From NCBI GenBank assembly GCA_022424815.1, contig JAKMGS010000001.1:1-44284 (forward strand): a DNA stretch of 44,284 nucleotides, read 5' to 3'. This stretch comes from Schleiferiaceae bacterium (GTDB taxonomy: Bacteria > Bacteroidota > Bacteroidia > Flavobacteriales > Schleiferiaceae). How positions within the stretch are numbered: position 1 is the stretch's first letter; each line of letters begins with the position of its first letter. Both the position numbers and the translations under genes were made by a program. Shown piece after piece: positions 1-8,758 of the stretch. The notes under the pieces were generated by a model, which was not told the DNA's origin, made no database searches, and worked only from the letters and a program-made list of their open reading frames with translations.

Positions 1-288
<288 letters not shown>

Positions 289-369
289 AATGTTGTTGTT
301 TGTTTCCTAGCTATTAACTCAAGGATAATTGACAAGGTTTTTTGCATTCCTTGTTTCTTAAACCAATAT

Positions 370-378
370 GTAAAGAAC
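370..378 (-). promoter_or_regulatory. boxA-like antitermination element in the 16S leader
   Basis: On the minus strand this reads GTTCTTTAC followed by ATATTGG. It resembles the GTTCTTTGACATATTG block common in Bacteroidota rRNA leaders and the general boxA core. It lies downstream of all three promoters and about 80 nt before the 16S 5' end, where a NusB/NusE antitermination site is expected. The assignment rests on similarity only. Confidence 0.5.
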
Positions 379-414
379 GTTTCTTCAAAGTTTCCAATCC
401 TTCGATTGGGGCGG

Positions 415-444
415 CAAATGTACGTAGGTTTTTTTAACCCACAA
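415..444 (-). promoter_or_regulatory. rRNA promoter P3 (proximal)
   Basis: The -7 box TACATTTG (complement of 415-422) lies 19 bp downstream of a -33 TTG (complement of 442-444). This matches the Bacteroidota primary-sigma consensus. Transcription should start a few bases left of 415, giving a leader of about 120 nt before 16S. An A-tract element lies further upstream at 465-476. Confidence 0.8.
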
Positions 445-464
445 GATTTACCTGGAAATATTTT

Positions 465-593
465 AGGACTTTTTTTCGTCTTCTGGATATGCCGTTGCAG
501 ATCCTATTTCCAACTCTTCGAACCCTTTGTTTCGTTAGGGAGGGCAAATGTACGATGGCTTTCGCTCTTGTCAACATTTTTAAGGACTTTTTT
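465..593 (-). repeat. Repeated A-tract elements upstream of P3 and P2
   Basis: AAAAAAGTCCT occurs on the minus strand at 465-476 (upstream of P3) and again at 583-593 (upstream of P2); both are followed by an A-rich run. They sit at different distances from their -33 boxes, 20 bp and 8 bp. They could be UP-like elements or remnants of a duplicated promoter module. A further T/A tract lies above P1 near 803-810. Confidence 0.5.
545..574 (-). promoter_or_regulatory. rRNA promoter P2 (middle)
   Basis: The -7 box TACATTTG (complement of 545-552) and a -33 TTG (complement of 572-574, in context ATGTTGACA) are 19 bp apart, the same geometry as P1 and P3. It lies 130 bp upstream of P3 in the same direction. 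Confidence 0.8.
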
Positions 594-759
594 CCAACTT
601 TTTTCGACTGTCTTGAAAAACAGCTAGTTGCAATTTTAGTCCCGCCCAAAGGCCCATAATCAGTGTGGTTCTAGATAATATCAAAACCTGGCCTTCAGCC
701 CGGTAGATTGTTCTAAATAACTGATTCAAAAAAAGAGCGTGCTTCTCTCAAAGCGGCTG

Positions 760-789
760 CAAATGTATGCGCGTTTTTCACATCTGCAA
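760..789 (-). promoter_or_regulatory. rRNA promoter P1 (distal)
   Basis: The -7 box TACATTTG (complement of 760-767) and a -33 TTG (complement of 787-789) are separated by 19 bp. The -33 box lies only 47 bp beyond the stop codon of the upstream dehydrogenase gene, which reads in the same direction. Confidence 0.78.
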
Positions 790-836
790 TACCTACGATT
801 AACTTTTTTTAGAGTTGTTTTCGTCAGCCCTGGTTA

Positions 837-1511
837 TCAAGGAGTTGACAATGAAACCGGAATGATTTTTCCTCGCAATACCTGGCCTGCAGTGCTTGCA
901 AAGGTGTAGATAAAAGGACTCAGCTCTTCTGGTTGCAGCGGAGCTACATAACCAGGGAATGCTTCAGAAAGCATCTCGGTTTGGACAGCACCCAGAGCTA
1001 AAGTGTTGAAGGACCACTGGGAGGATTCTGCAAATTCCGCTTGAAAGCATTCCATAAGGACATTGATTGCACCTTTGGAAGAGGAATAATTGGTCAAACC
1101 GGGAAACTTCACACTGCCTTGTACACCCCCAACGGAGCTTATGGCAATCACATGAGCACGATCTGTAAGTTGAGAGAGGAGTCTTTGAGTCAACAAATAG
1201 GGGCCAAAAACATTTATGCCGTAGCAAAACTGTAAATCTTCTGCGGTCATATGGGCCATTGGTTTATTTACAAGAGCCCCTGCATTGTGAATGAGGACAT
1301 CAACTGGATCAGAAGGCAGGTTGGTTTGCATAGGATGTTGAAGATCGTAGGCGACCAATTCTAAATTGGACCCATATTCCTCCTTCAATTCAGAAAGAGG
1401 ATCAAGATTTCTTGTCAAAACAATGACCTTCCAATCCTTTTGTAAGAACTCCTTTACCGTGGCCAAACCGATGCCACGAGAGCCTCCAGTAATCCAAGCA
1501 ACCTGCTTCAT
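837..1511 (-). CDS. Short-chain dehydrogenase/reductase (SDR) family
   Basis: This 224-residue cytoplasmic protein is a classical SDR with a Rossmann nucleotide-binding motif TGGSRGIG at residues 8-15. It also has the HNAGA motif (family NNAG) near 75-79, a serine pair near 125-126, and the catalytic Y142-x3-K146 in NYSSSKGA. Substrate is unknown; NAD(P) dependence is inferred from the family. The ATG at 1511 is chosen because the glycine motif then falls at the usual place; the longer frame to 1571 would cross the pdhC terminator. The gene is the last before the rRNA promoters and lies downstream of the pdhC terminator, so it probably has its own promoter, which I could not identify. Confidence 0.88.
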   Translation of the reverse strand: MKQVAWITGGSRGIGLATVKEFLQKDWKVIVLTRNLDPLSELKEEYGSNLELVAYDLQHPMQTNLPSDPVDVLIHNAGALVNKPMAHMTAEDLQFCYGINVFGPYLLTQRLLSQLTDRAHVIAISSVGGVQGSVKFPGLTNYSSSKGAINVLMECFQAEFAESSQWSFNTLALGAVQTEMLSEAFPGYVAPLQPEELSPFIYTFASTAGQVLRGKIIPVSLSTP

Positions 1512-1538
1512 GTTTTTGCGTATTATATATATGTATAC

Positions 1539-1568
1539 AAAAATGGCCCGAAACAAGTTCGGGCCATT
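1539..1568 (-). terminator. Intrinsic terminator after pdhC
   Basis: An 11-bp perfect stem, AATGGCCCGAA (1542-1552) with TTCGGGCCATT (1558-1568) and a 5-nt loop, is followed on the minus strand by five T (1539-1543, partly in the stem). It sits 28 bp after the pdhC stop and ends the pdhA-pdhC unit before the SDR gene. Confidence 0.85.
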
Positions 1569-1595
1569 CAAATTTGGGGGAAAATTTTCGCCGGA

Positions 1596-2888
1596 TTATA
1601 CCAACATGGTCACCGGGTTTTCCAAATATGCTTTCAGTGATTGCAAGAATGCTGCTCCGCTCGCACCATCCACAACACGGTGGTCTAAACTCAAAGTCAC
1701 TTTCATGACGTTGCCAGGAAGAACTTGGCCATCCTTCACCACTGGAACTTGCTTGATACCGCCGACAGCAAGGATACCTGCATCTGGTGGGTTCACAATA
1801 GCAGTGAATTCTTCTATACCGAACATTCCTAGGTTAGAAATAGTAAAGGTGTTGCCTTCCCAATCTGCCGGTTGTAGCTTCTTGTCCTTTGCTTTTCCAG
1901 CAAGGTCTTTCACGCTCGCAGAGATGTGAGAAAGGGCCATTTGATCTGCATGACGCAATACTGGCACCAACAATCCATCCTCAATGGCCACAGCCACACC
2001 GATGTGTACGTGATCATTTACTCGGATAAAGTCGCCCATCCATGAGCTGTTTACTGCCGGGTGCTTCTTCAAAGCCAAAGCTGTTGCTTTCACTACGAGG
2101 TCGTTGAAGCTGATTTTCACATCGCCCGATGCGTTCATCGCTTTGCGCGCCGCAATAGCGTTGTCCATATCGATGTCCATCGTCACATAGAAATGTGGCG
2201 CTGTGAATTTGCTTTCGCTCAAACGCTTCGCAATAACCTTGCGCATTTGGCTCACAGGGTAATCTGTGTAGTTCTCTACGCCGGCTGGAGCCGCTGGAGC
2301 TGAAGCTGCTGCTGCCGCGCCTGGCTGAGTCGAAGTATGGAATTCAGGATTGAATGAATCTACATCGCGCTTCACTATCCGACCGTGATCGCCCGAACCT
2401 TGAACCATGTTCAGGTCGATGCCGCGATCTGCCGCTAACTTGCGGGCAAGAGGTGATGCTTTCACGCTGCCATCCGTAGCTACTTGTGCCGCGTGAGCAG
2501 GAGCAGGTGCTGCAGCGGGTGTCGCCGCTGGAGCAGGAGCAGGAGTAGCTGCTGGTGCAGGAACGGCTGCCGGGGCTGGAGCTTCTTCTGCTGGAGCCAC
2601 TGCAGGAGCAGCATCGCCAGCCTTCAAAGCTTCTATATCCTCACCTTCATCTCCTAGGATAGCCAATACGGTATCCACCGGAGCAGTTTCGCCTTCGCCA
2701 GTTCCGATATATAGGAGTTTGCCCTCTTGGCCTGGGAATGCTTCAAATTCCATGGTGGCTTTGTCGGTTTCAATTTCCGCCAACAAGTCGCCTTCATTTA
2801 CTGTGTCGCCAATTTTCTTGTGCCATTTCGCCACAACCCCTTCGGTCATGGTATCTGACAATCTTGGCATGTTAATTACTATCGCCAT
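1596..2888 (-). CDS. pdhC: Pyruvate dehydrogenase complex E2, dihydrolipoamide acetyltransferase
   Basis: This 430-residue E2 core protein transfers the acetyl group to CoA in the cytoplasmic pyruvate dehydrogenase complex. In order: one N-terminal lipoyl domain (about 1-78) with the lipoylated K43 in ETDKATMEFE; an Ala/Pro-rich flexible linker (about 90-135); a peripheral-subunit-binding domain (about 142-178); a second Ala-rich linker; and the catalytic acyltransferase domain (about 205-430) with the signature DHRVVDG at 402-408, so the active-site histidine is H403. The start lies 11 bp after the E1-alpha stop, so the two are co-transcribed. A branched-chain E2 is possible, but the pairing with PdhA favours pyruvate. 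Confidence 0.95.
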   Translation of the reverse strand: MAIVINMPRLSDTMTEGVVAKWHKKIGDTVNEGDLLAEIETDKATMEFEAFPGQEGKLLYIGTGEGETAPVDTVLAILGDEGEDIEALKAGDAAPAVAPAEEAPAPAAVPAPAATPAPAPAATPAAAPAPAHAAQVATDGSVKASPLARKLAADRGIDLNMVQGSGDHGRIVKRDVDSFNPEFHTSTQPGAAAAASAPAAPAGVENYTDYPVSQMRKVIAKRLSESKFTAPHFYVTMDIDMDNAIAARKAMNASGDVKISFNDLVVKATALALKKHPAVNSSWMGDFIRVNDHVHIGVAVAIEDGLLVPVLRHADQMALSHISASVKDLAGKAKDKKLQPADWEGNTFTISNLGMFGIEEFTAIVNPPDAGILAVGGIKQVPVVKDGQVLPGNVMKVTLSLDHRVVDGASGAAFLQSLKAYLENPVTMLV

Positions 2889-2899
2889 GTTCTCTTGTA

Positions 2900-3895
2900 T
2901 TATTCAGTGATGAATGGGTAATCTTCCTGAGCGTATACGCCTTGGTACAATTCTGATGGATCTGGGAAATCGCTTTCTTCTCCGAATTTCACACATTCCG
3001 CCACAAGGTCCTTGACGCGTTGATCGATGGTTGCAATCTCCTCATCAGTTGCCCATTTTTCTTCTTTGATTTTATTCAAACAAAGCGTGATAGGATCTTT
3101 TGCTTGGTATTCCGCTACCTCTTCTTTAGTGCGGTACTTCTGTGGATCAGACATTGAGTGTCCTTTGTAACGGTAGGTGCGGATTTCCAATAAGGTTGGT
3201 CCATCGCCCTTGCGCGCACGCTCAGTAGCCTCGTAAATGGCATCATATACCGCAATTGGATCCATACCGTCCACTACACGACAAGGCATATCATAACCCA
3301 AACCTAATTTGTAGATTTCCGTGTGGTTAGCTGTACGCTCTACCGATGTACCCATAGCATAACCGTTGTTCTCTACACAGAATACTACTGGTAGCTTCCA
3401 AAGCATGGCTAAGTTTGCCGTTTCGTGCCAAGAACCCTGACGGATCGCACCATCACCCATGTAAGTAAGGGTTACGTTTTCCTTGCCGTTGTATTGGTCA
3501 GCAAAAGCTAAACCGGCACCTAGAGGAATCTGACCCCCAACAATACCGTGACCACCCCAGAATCCTTTATCTGGAGAGAACATGTGCATAGAGCCACCTT
3601 TACCACGAGAGGTACCGGTAACCTTACCCATAAGTTCGGCCATAATACGGCGTGGATCTTCGCCCAATGCGATAGGCTGTACGTGGTTACGGTATGCCGT
3701 AATCATGTTATCACCTTCCTGCATAGCGTAGGCAGACCCTGCCAATACTGCTTCTTGACCATTATACAAATGCAAGAATCCACGGATCTTTTGCTGGATG
3801 TACAATGCTGCGGACATGTCTTCGAACTTTCTCCAGAAGAGCATGTCTTCGTACCACTTCAAATAGGTAGCTTTTGTTACGCGCTTTTTTGCCAT
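2900..3895 (-). CDS. pdhA: Pyruvate dehydrogenase E1 component, alpha subunit
   Basis: This 331-residue thiamine-diphosphate enzyme subunit catalyses oxidative decarboxylation of pyruvate with the beta subunit. The TPP/Mg motif runs from GDGAIRQG to VENNGYAMGT. The phosphorylation-loop-like segment YRYKGHSMSDPQKYRTKEE follows near residue 255. The ATG at 3895 (MAKKRVTKAT) is preferred over 3922, because a good promoter -7 box occupies 3920-3927 and the longer start would lie within it. No E1-beta or E3 gene follows; they must be elsewhere. The order porU-porV-pdhA-pdhC resembles that in other flavobacteria, where a cytidine deaminase gene is often between porV and pdhA; none is present here. 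Confidence 0.95.
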   Translation of the reverse strand: MAKKRVTKATYLKWYEDMLFWRKFEDMSAALYIQQKIRGFLHLYNGQEAVLAGSAYAMQEGDNMITAYRNHVQPIALGEDPRRIMAELMGKVTGTSRGKGGSMHMFSPDKGFWGGHGIVGGQIPLGAGLAFADQYNGKENVTLTYMGDGAIRQGSWHETANLAMLWKLPVVFCVENNGYAMGTSVERTANHTEIYKLGLGYDMPCRVVDGMDPIAVYDAIYEATERARKGDGPTLLEIRTYRYKGHSMSDPQKYRTKEEVAEYQAKDPITLCLNKIKEEKWATDEEIATIDQRVKDLVAECVKFGEESDFPDPSELYQGVYAQEDYPFITE

Positions 3896-3919
3896 TTGTC
3901 GTCGATGTGTTTTGAGCGA

Positions 3920-3950
3920 CAAATTTAACGCAAAACCCCACCTAGCAAAA
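3920..3950 (-). promoter_or_regulatory. Promoter of pdhA-pdhC
   Basis: On the minus strand TTTTG (complement of 3946-3950) is 18 bp from a perfect -7 box TAAATTTG (complement of 3920-3927). The predicted transcription start is near 3913, leaving about 18 nt before the ATG at 3895. Confidence 0.65.
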
Positions 3951-3970
3951 CAAGATGTGCTTTAAGTTGA

Positions 3971-3989
3971 CCACTTTATAACAAAGTGG
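3971..3989 (-). terminator. Possible terminator after porV (hairpin without T-run)
   Basis: CCACTTT (3971-3977) pairs with AAAGTGG (3983-3989) across a 5-nt loop, between porV and the pdhA promoter. There is no clear U-tract on either strand, so termination is uncertain. It could also be a regulatory hairpin. Confidence 0.35.
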
Positions 3990-4019
3990 GTGAATTTTGA
4001 AAGAATCGGAAAATTCCCC

Positions 4020-5183
4020 TTACTGCGCTAAGAATCCGTCAATATTGAAGGCCATGGAGAAACGAAGGGTGTTTTCCAGTGGCGAACGCGTGGTTGGACT
4101 GGCCGGAATGAGGTAGGCCATGTCGATCGTGAAGACGTTGTATTGAAGGCCGAATCCCATCGTCACGTATTGGCGGTTCCCCTTGAGTTTGTGCTCGTGG
4201 AGGTAGCCGGTACGAGCAAACAGGAAGTTGTCGTACTTGTATTCCAAACCGAAGTTATAGATGTTCTCCTGAAGCAACTCATCGAATCCACCTGGTTTCG
4301 CTGCTGGGTTGAAGCTCTGGAACACGCCCATCAATGGCGTAACATTATCATCCATACCGGCAACGATTTCACCATTAGTCCCTAATTCTGGGGGTGTAGG
4401 AACGACGAGACGGTTTAAATCTAAATAGACGGACATTTGGTTGTATTGGTCAATTTCCAAGTGGTATCCCCCACCGATGCGCAAATTCGTCGGCAAGAAG
4501 TCACTGTTTCCACTTTCGGAATAGGCGATTTTGGCACCCAAGTTTGTCAAGGCAATACCCGCAGACCAAGCCTGACGACGGCCACCTTTGATATTGTTAT
4601 AATCACTTTGATAATAAAATCCGAGGTCGGCCGCACCACTTTGGCCCGGTTTGGTTTGAAGACCCTGTACTACTTGGCCCTGTGCGATATCCGAATAGAT
4701 CCAACGCAATGCCGTTCCCGCGCTCCAATGATCGCTGAGCTTCAGGGCATAGGCTACATCGAGGTAGAATTCATAGGGATTGAAGGTACCCATTGAGTTT
4801 CCTTGCTCGTTAGTGAAGTTGATTTCCCCCAATGAGAAGTATCGCAACGAAGCGCTGATGCCTTGACGGTCGCTCAACGCTTTGGTGTAGTTTACGTAAG
4901 CTAGGTCGATATCTGGGACCAATTTCGACATCCACGGTGTGTACGACATCGCCATCGAAGCTTTCTTATTCTCCAAAAATGCCAATTTCGCCGGGTTCCA
5001 GGCACTTGAGTTGCCGTCCGGTGTACTCGCTACACCCACATCTCCCATGGCACCAGCTCGTGAATCTGGACTCACCAAGAGAATAGGTACTGCAGTGGTT
5101 ACCACATTGTATTTAAGGTTGCTTTGCGCTTTCGATTGGAAGGCAAATACTAATGCTAAGGAGAGGAATGCGAGTTTCTTCAT
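4020..5183 (-). CDS. porV: Type IX secretion system outer-membrane protein PorV
   Basis: This 387-residue protein belongs to the PorV (LptO) family of outer-membrane beta-barrels. In known systems PorV carries T9SS cargo from the translocon to the PorU sortase. A cleavable signal peptide ends near residue 19 (LVFAFQSKAQ). It is followed by the family opening with PDSRAGAMGDVG and NSSAWNPAKLAF, alternating amphipathic strands, and a C-terminal strand ending near FSMAFNIDGF. The gene lies 30 bp after porU, so the two form a unit. Its product is needed for only a subset of cargo in characterised species; that is family knowledge. Confidence 0.93.
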   Translation of the reverse strand: MKKLAFLSLALVFAFQSKAQSNLKYNVVTTAVPILLVSPDSRAGAMGDVGVASTPDGNSSAWNPAKLAFLENKKASMAMSYTPWMSKLVPDIDLAYVNYTKALSDRQGISASLRYFSLGEINFTNEQGNSMGTFNPYEFYLDVAYALKLSDHWSAGTALRWIYSDIAQGQVVQGLQTKPGQSGAADLGFYYQSDYNNIKGGRRQAWSAGIALTNLGAKIAYSESGNSDFLPTNLRIGGGYHLEIDQYNQMSVYLDLNRLVVPTPPELGTNGEIVAGMDDNVTPLMGVFQSFNPAAKPGGFDELLQENIYNFGLEYKYDNFLFARTGYLHEHKLKGNRQYVTMGFGLQYNVFTIDMAYLIPASPTTRSPLENTLRFSMAFNIDGFLAQ

Positions 5184-5213
5184 AGTTGGGTTAACGCTTG
5201 TCGCAGCGCAAGT

Positions 5214-8200
5214 TTAACGTATATATATGAGCTTTTCTTGTATTGCGGCAGATTTTCCGTCAACATTTCGGGTGAATTGGACCCTAATATGGTAAAAACC
5301 AGGACCTGGGCGCCCACCTTCAATTTCCGACATTTTAAAGCTAGGCAACGAGGTCTCCGATCCTATAAGGGTTAGGCTTTCCTCCTTGTGCCATAAAATT
5401 CGGCCTTCGTTATTGAATAGGTCCATAATGAGAATTCCGCCTTCCCCACTCTCGTCGTGGCTCAGGTTGAAGTTCACCTCATCGAGGAAGGGATTTGGAT
5501 AGGCAAGTAATTGGTTTAACACCGGCTTCTCGGAATCCACCACCACGAAGGCTATGCTGTCGTAGCCCCATTGATTGAGTACGTCCCAAGCGCGCAACTC
5601 CAAGGTGTGCTCGCCGTACTCGAGGTCGTAATAAGGATAGGTGATCTTGCCGCGCGTGAAATCGTCAATGGCGCTCTGATAATAGTCGTTAACGTTAACC
5701 GGTTGCCCGTCCAAGATGAGGCTTAGGTTGTGCCCAATTCCCAATCCAACCGCATTAATACCACTCTCATCGTACAAGAATCCTAGGGCTGTAGGATCGG
5801 GATCGCTGAAGCCGCCGGACACGAAATTCGTATCATTAATGTATAGGTGCACTTCCGGTCCTTCAGTATCGGTAATCACCCCGTCGTACACACCGCCGAT
5901 CAAATGTTGACGAGAGGCGCCCCAGAAATCTCTTTCGAAATTCGTCGCATAGGCGGCAATCTTCGGGGGACCGACACTCAGGTTGATGTCCAAGGGCACG
6001 CGGAATTCAAAGGTGAATGTTCCATTGACCACCGTCGCTTGCCCCTTGAACACCGCGTTGTTTTGGGTGGTGAAGTTGAAGGCGCCGCCTCGGTTGTCGT
6101 TCGTTTTGGTTTGCACGTTTTGGACCTTGTCGTAGAACTGGAGCCATACGCGACCGTTGATGTTAGTGAGGGTTTGGCCGTTATCGTCGCGAATGCTTCC
6201 TTTGATTTGGACCCAATTCAATGCTTTAATTGTATCGCTAAATTGATCCCACGCGACCCCATTAATAGAGTCGAAAACCAATCCGTCTTCCGGCCTTGCC
6301 AGCGGCAGCGCAGCATCTCCCATGAGCGAGAATTTAATTTTATCACCGCTGATGTTGTTGTTCTTTGTTGTGCGAATCACATCTCCCAAGCGGGGTTGGT
6401 CGAGGAATAGCATATTTCTGTTGAGCAACTCGTTGAGTTGGTAGGTGCTGTTCGTGGCGAAAACGCTTCTTGTGGTCGAAAACAGTGCGATGGCACCGCC
6501 GTTTGGGTTGAGGTGAAGTTGTTCTGCAGCGCTCACTCGGTTTGGATCGTCGAATCTGGCAAATTCACAGGTGATGGTGGTAAATACCGGCAGGGTGGTT
6601 TGATTCTCCCACGTGTTGATGTCCTCGAGTTGCAATATGCGCTCTGTGGCCCAGCCTACCTCTCCCCCATGGCCGACATAGCTCACCAGGAGCGCCCCAT
6701 TTTCTACCTCGCGGAAGAGTTTTTTACGTGCTTCAGGATAGCGCTGCGATCCGGGCATGCTTTCTTGCAAGAAGGCGTCAGCATAAATCTTGATGTTATT
6801 GAGTTCGGTGCGTATGGTGTCCAATTCCTTGGTTAATCGGTCCTGTACTACTTCAAATTCTTTTTCCCAACCGTCGTCTACATCATCCGCCACCCACAAA
6901 GCGTTCATGCGCCATGGACCAAAGCGCTCCGTAGCCGTGAGGTAATGTTCGATTTTGGCCACCGCTTGTTCGGCTTGTTGAACAGTACGAACTGGGATCC
7001 TACCTATACCGATATCGAGATCATCCAAAAACCAATTCACGCTTTCATCGGCGTCCAGGTAACCGTAGTAATCATCGGTAATGTAGGAGCTATAGAGGGA
7101 AAAACTAGCCTTGGAGTGGTAGGTAGGAATGAGGTTGGATTTTGGACCCGATAATTGGCCTTTATAATCGTAGGATGCATCTCCTAAGAGGGTCAGGTAT
7201 TGCAGTTTTTCGGAGTCGTTAAATAATCGAACCAAGAACTTTCGAATAGCACCGATATCAGGGTTTCCGGTGTTCATTACATCATATATATACTCCAATG
7301 CAACTACCTCCGCGTCGATGCCCGTCGCTCGCTCTACATCCGCCAAATCATGAGCGGCACCGAGCAAGGAATCTGGAGCGATGATGATGCTTTGCGCATT
7401 GCCGAGATCAGGGTAGGTGGCTGTTGAACTGTTGTTTAAATCAACCACCTCATCCACTACATATCCGATCGACCCTACCCCAAATTTGTAAGTGCGTATT
7501 TTGTCCTCGTGTGAGTACCATCGAGCTTCGTTGGCACCCGTAATTATGGGCACAACCTTGGAAACGATACGGTTATTTTCTATTCCGAAAATGGTCAGAT
7601 CTGCACTGGCCTCGGTGGTAAAATAGGAGTAGCTATCTGCGCTTCTTGGAGCGTTAACCATGAATTTGTTGGGGCTCTGTTTTTCAGAGGATGTTTCCCA
7701 GTCCACCACCACTTCATCCAACCACATGGCAGCGGCATTATTTCCCGCCTTGTCATAGATAATCCGTAAGGTTGAACCTTGGTCTGCGGTGAACGTAGCC
7801 GTGAGGACTTTTTCTTGGACAAAGTTGCTCACGCTCCCGGTCATCACTGCTGGGAAATTTATTTGGACGGTTTGATTACCATATTCTATCCGCAGCTTGG
7901 TGTTGCTCGTACTTGCGCGGGCTACTGCTCTGATCTGGACATTGATATCCGTTCCGAGAATAGGACTGTTTTCGGAGTTGCTTTTCCCGACCGTTCTTTG
8001 GCGGAAATCATAATCTCGTTGCGTTGTGAAATCGAATAATTCTCCCATCCATCGACGACCTGTACCGACCAAATTATACATGGCGGTATCGTAGACCCAA
8101 GTGGCACGTGCGTTCAAGAATCGGGCATTAGAATCTGCCTGTTCTTGTTCCAAAGGAATGGGCTGGTATGAGGTATTTCCTCCGCTCACCAAGAAGTACT

Positions 8201-8633
8201 TCGCATCGGAATAGGCATTATCCGAATAATTCGATGCTTCGGTTGAAGGACTGTAGGTTAGATCATAGCTCGGTGGTATGTAAAACCAGTAGATGGTGCT
8301 TGCCGAAAGGGTGGTTTCATTTACATCGTAAGGGATAGAGAAATCACCGGCCATGGGCTCGTTGGAGCTGTTCATTGGGAGTAGTGCGCCCTCTAATCGG
8401 CAACGAATCTCCAATTCCTCTGTAGGATCCCCGGCTGTTAGAATGCCTAAATCTATAATCTCGCTACCGGTTAATTTATACAGCCCGCTGTGTTGGTCTT
8501 CTGCTCCGTTGAGGGCAGAAATCCGGTGGTTTAGCGTTTTGAATCGGACATAGGTACCCTCATCAAAGGACATCTGCGCCACCACGAGTACCGGACTTAA
8601 ACACACGTATAATAAGAGTACAATTCTTTTCAC
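5214..8633 (-). CDS. porU: Type IX secretion system sortase PorU (C25 gingipain-like cysteine peptidase)
   Basis: With the GTG start at 8633 the protein has 1139 residues and opens with a signal peptide (KRIVLLLYVCLSPVLVVAQ). PorU cleaves the C-terminal sorting domain of T9SS cargo at the cell surface. The C25 peptidase core is visible: H655 in YVGHGGEVGW and C689 in TITCEFARFDDP form the expected His/Cys dyad. A C-terminal Ig-like domain (YPNPFLDEVNF onward, about 95 residues) resembles T9SS sorting-type domains. The frame stays open to 8768, but those residues do not look like a signal peptide and would overlap the divergent porP gene. A TAGATTTG -7 match at 8639-8646 has a poorly spaced -33 box. 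Confidence 0.92.
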   Translation of the reverse strand: MKRIVLLLYVCLSPVLVVAQMSFDEGTYVRFKTLNHRISALNGAEDQHSGLYKLTGSEIIDLGILTAGDPTEELEIRCRLEGALLPMNSSNEPMAGDFSIPYDVNETTLSASTIYWFYIPPSYDLTYSPSTEASNYSDNAYSDAKYFLVSGGNTSYQPIPLEQEQADSNARFLNARATWVYDTAMYNLVGTGRRWMGELFDFTTQRDYDFRQRTVGKSNSENSPILGTDINVQIRAVARASTSNTKLRIEYGNQTVQINFPAVMTGSVSNFVQEKVLTATFTADQGSTLRIIYDKAGNNAAAMWLDEVVVDWETSSEKQSPNKFMVNAPRSADSYSYFTTEASADLTIFGIENNRIVSKVVPIITGANEARWYSHEDKIRTYKFGVGSIGYVVDEVVDLNNSSTATYPDLGNAQSIIIAPDSLLGAAHDLADVERATGIDAEVVALEYIYDVMNTGNPDIGAIRKFLVRLFNDSEKLQYLTLLGDASYDYKGQLSGPKSNLIPTYHSKASFSLYSSYITDDYYGYLDADESVNWFLDDLDIGIGRIPVRTVQQAEQAVAKIEHYLTATERFGPWRMNALWVADDVDDGWEKEFEVVQDRLTKELDTIRTELNNIKIYADAFLQESMPGSQRYPEARKKLFREVENGALLVSYVGHGGEVGWATERILQLEDINTWENQTTLPVFTTITCEFARFDDPNRVSAAEQLHLNPNGGAIALFSTTRSVFATNSTYQLNELLNRNMLFLDQPRLGDVIRTTKNNNISGDKIKFSLMGDAALPLARPEDGLVFDSINGVAWDQFSDTIKALNWVQIKGSIRDDNGQTLTNINGRVWLQFYDKVQNVQTKTNDNRGGAFNFTTQNNAVFKGQATVVNGTFTFEFRVPLDINLSVGPPKIAAYATNFERDFWGASRQHLIGGVYDGVITDTEGPEVHLYINDTNFVSGGFSDPDPTALGFLYDESGINAVGLGIGHNLSLILDGQPVNVNDYYQSAIDDFTRGKITYPYYDLEYGEHTLELRAWDVLNQWGYDSIAFVVVDSEKPVLNQLLAYPNPFLDEVNFNLSHDESGEGGILIMDLFNNEGRILWHKEESLTLIGSETSLPSFKMSEIEGGRPGPGFYHIRVQFTRNVDGKSAAIQEKLIYIR

Positions 8634-8758
8634 TTCCACAAATCTACTGCGCAATACATAACAAATGCCGGATAAAAAGCGTTTAAACAGGAACGAAAAG
8701 CAAGTGCAAATCGTACTTTTTTTGCTTATACTTGTTGCTTGAAAACATAGGTTTATCA

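Larger units (their letters stand above)
289..836 (-). other. rRNA operon leader and promoter region, no gene
   Basis: This 548-bp stretch between the 16S gene and the dehydrogenase gene has no believable coding sequence. The open frames across it lack family features and cover rRNA or promoter DNA. It holds three minus-strand promoters (415-444, 545-574, 760-789), A-tract elements upstream of them, and a boxA-like leader element near 370-378. Confidence 0.85.

Noticed and set aside
1520..1540. TATATATA run upstream of the SDR gene as a regulatory element.
   Set aside because: Plain AT-rich spacer after a terminator; no consensus -33 and -7 pair could be placed.
2284..2600. Repetitive Ala/Pro-coding DNA in pdhC, and the Pro/Glu/Gln-rich DNA in tonB (about 19030-19260).
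   Set aside because: Low-complexity coding of flexible linkers; no exact DNA repeats or CRISPR-like spacing.
7595..8553. Antisense open frames within porU, and similar shadow frames across leuS, rlmN and pirin.
   Set aside because: They follow from codon bias in the real genes on the other strand and have no family features.
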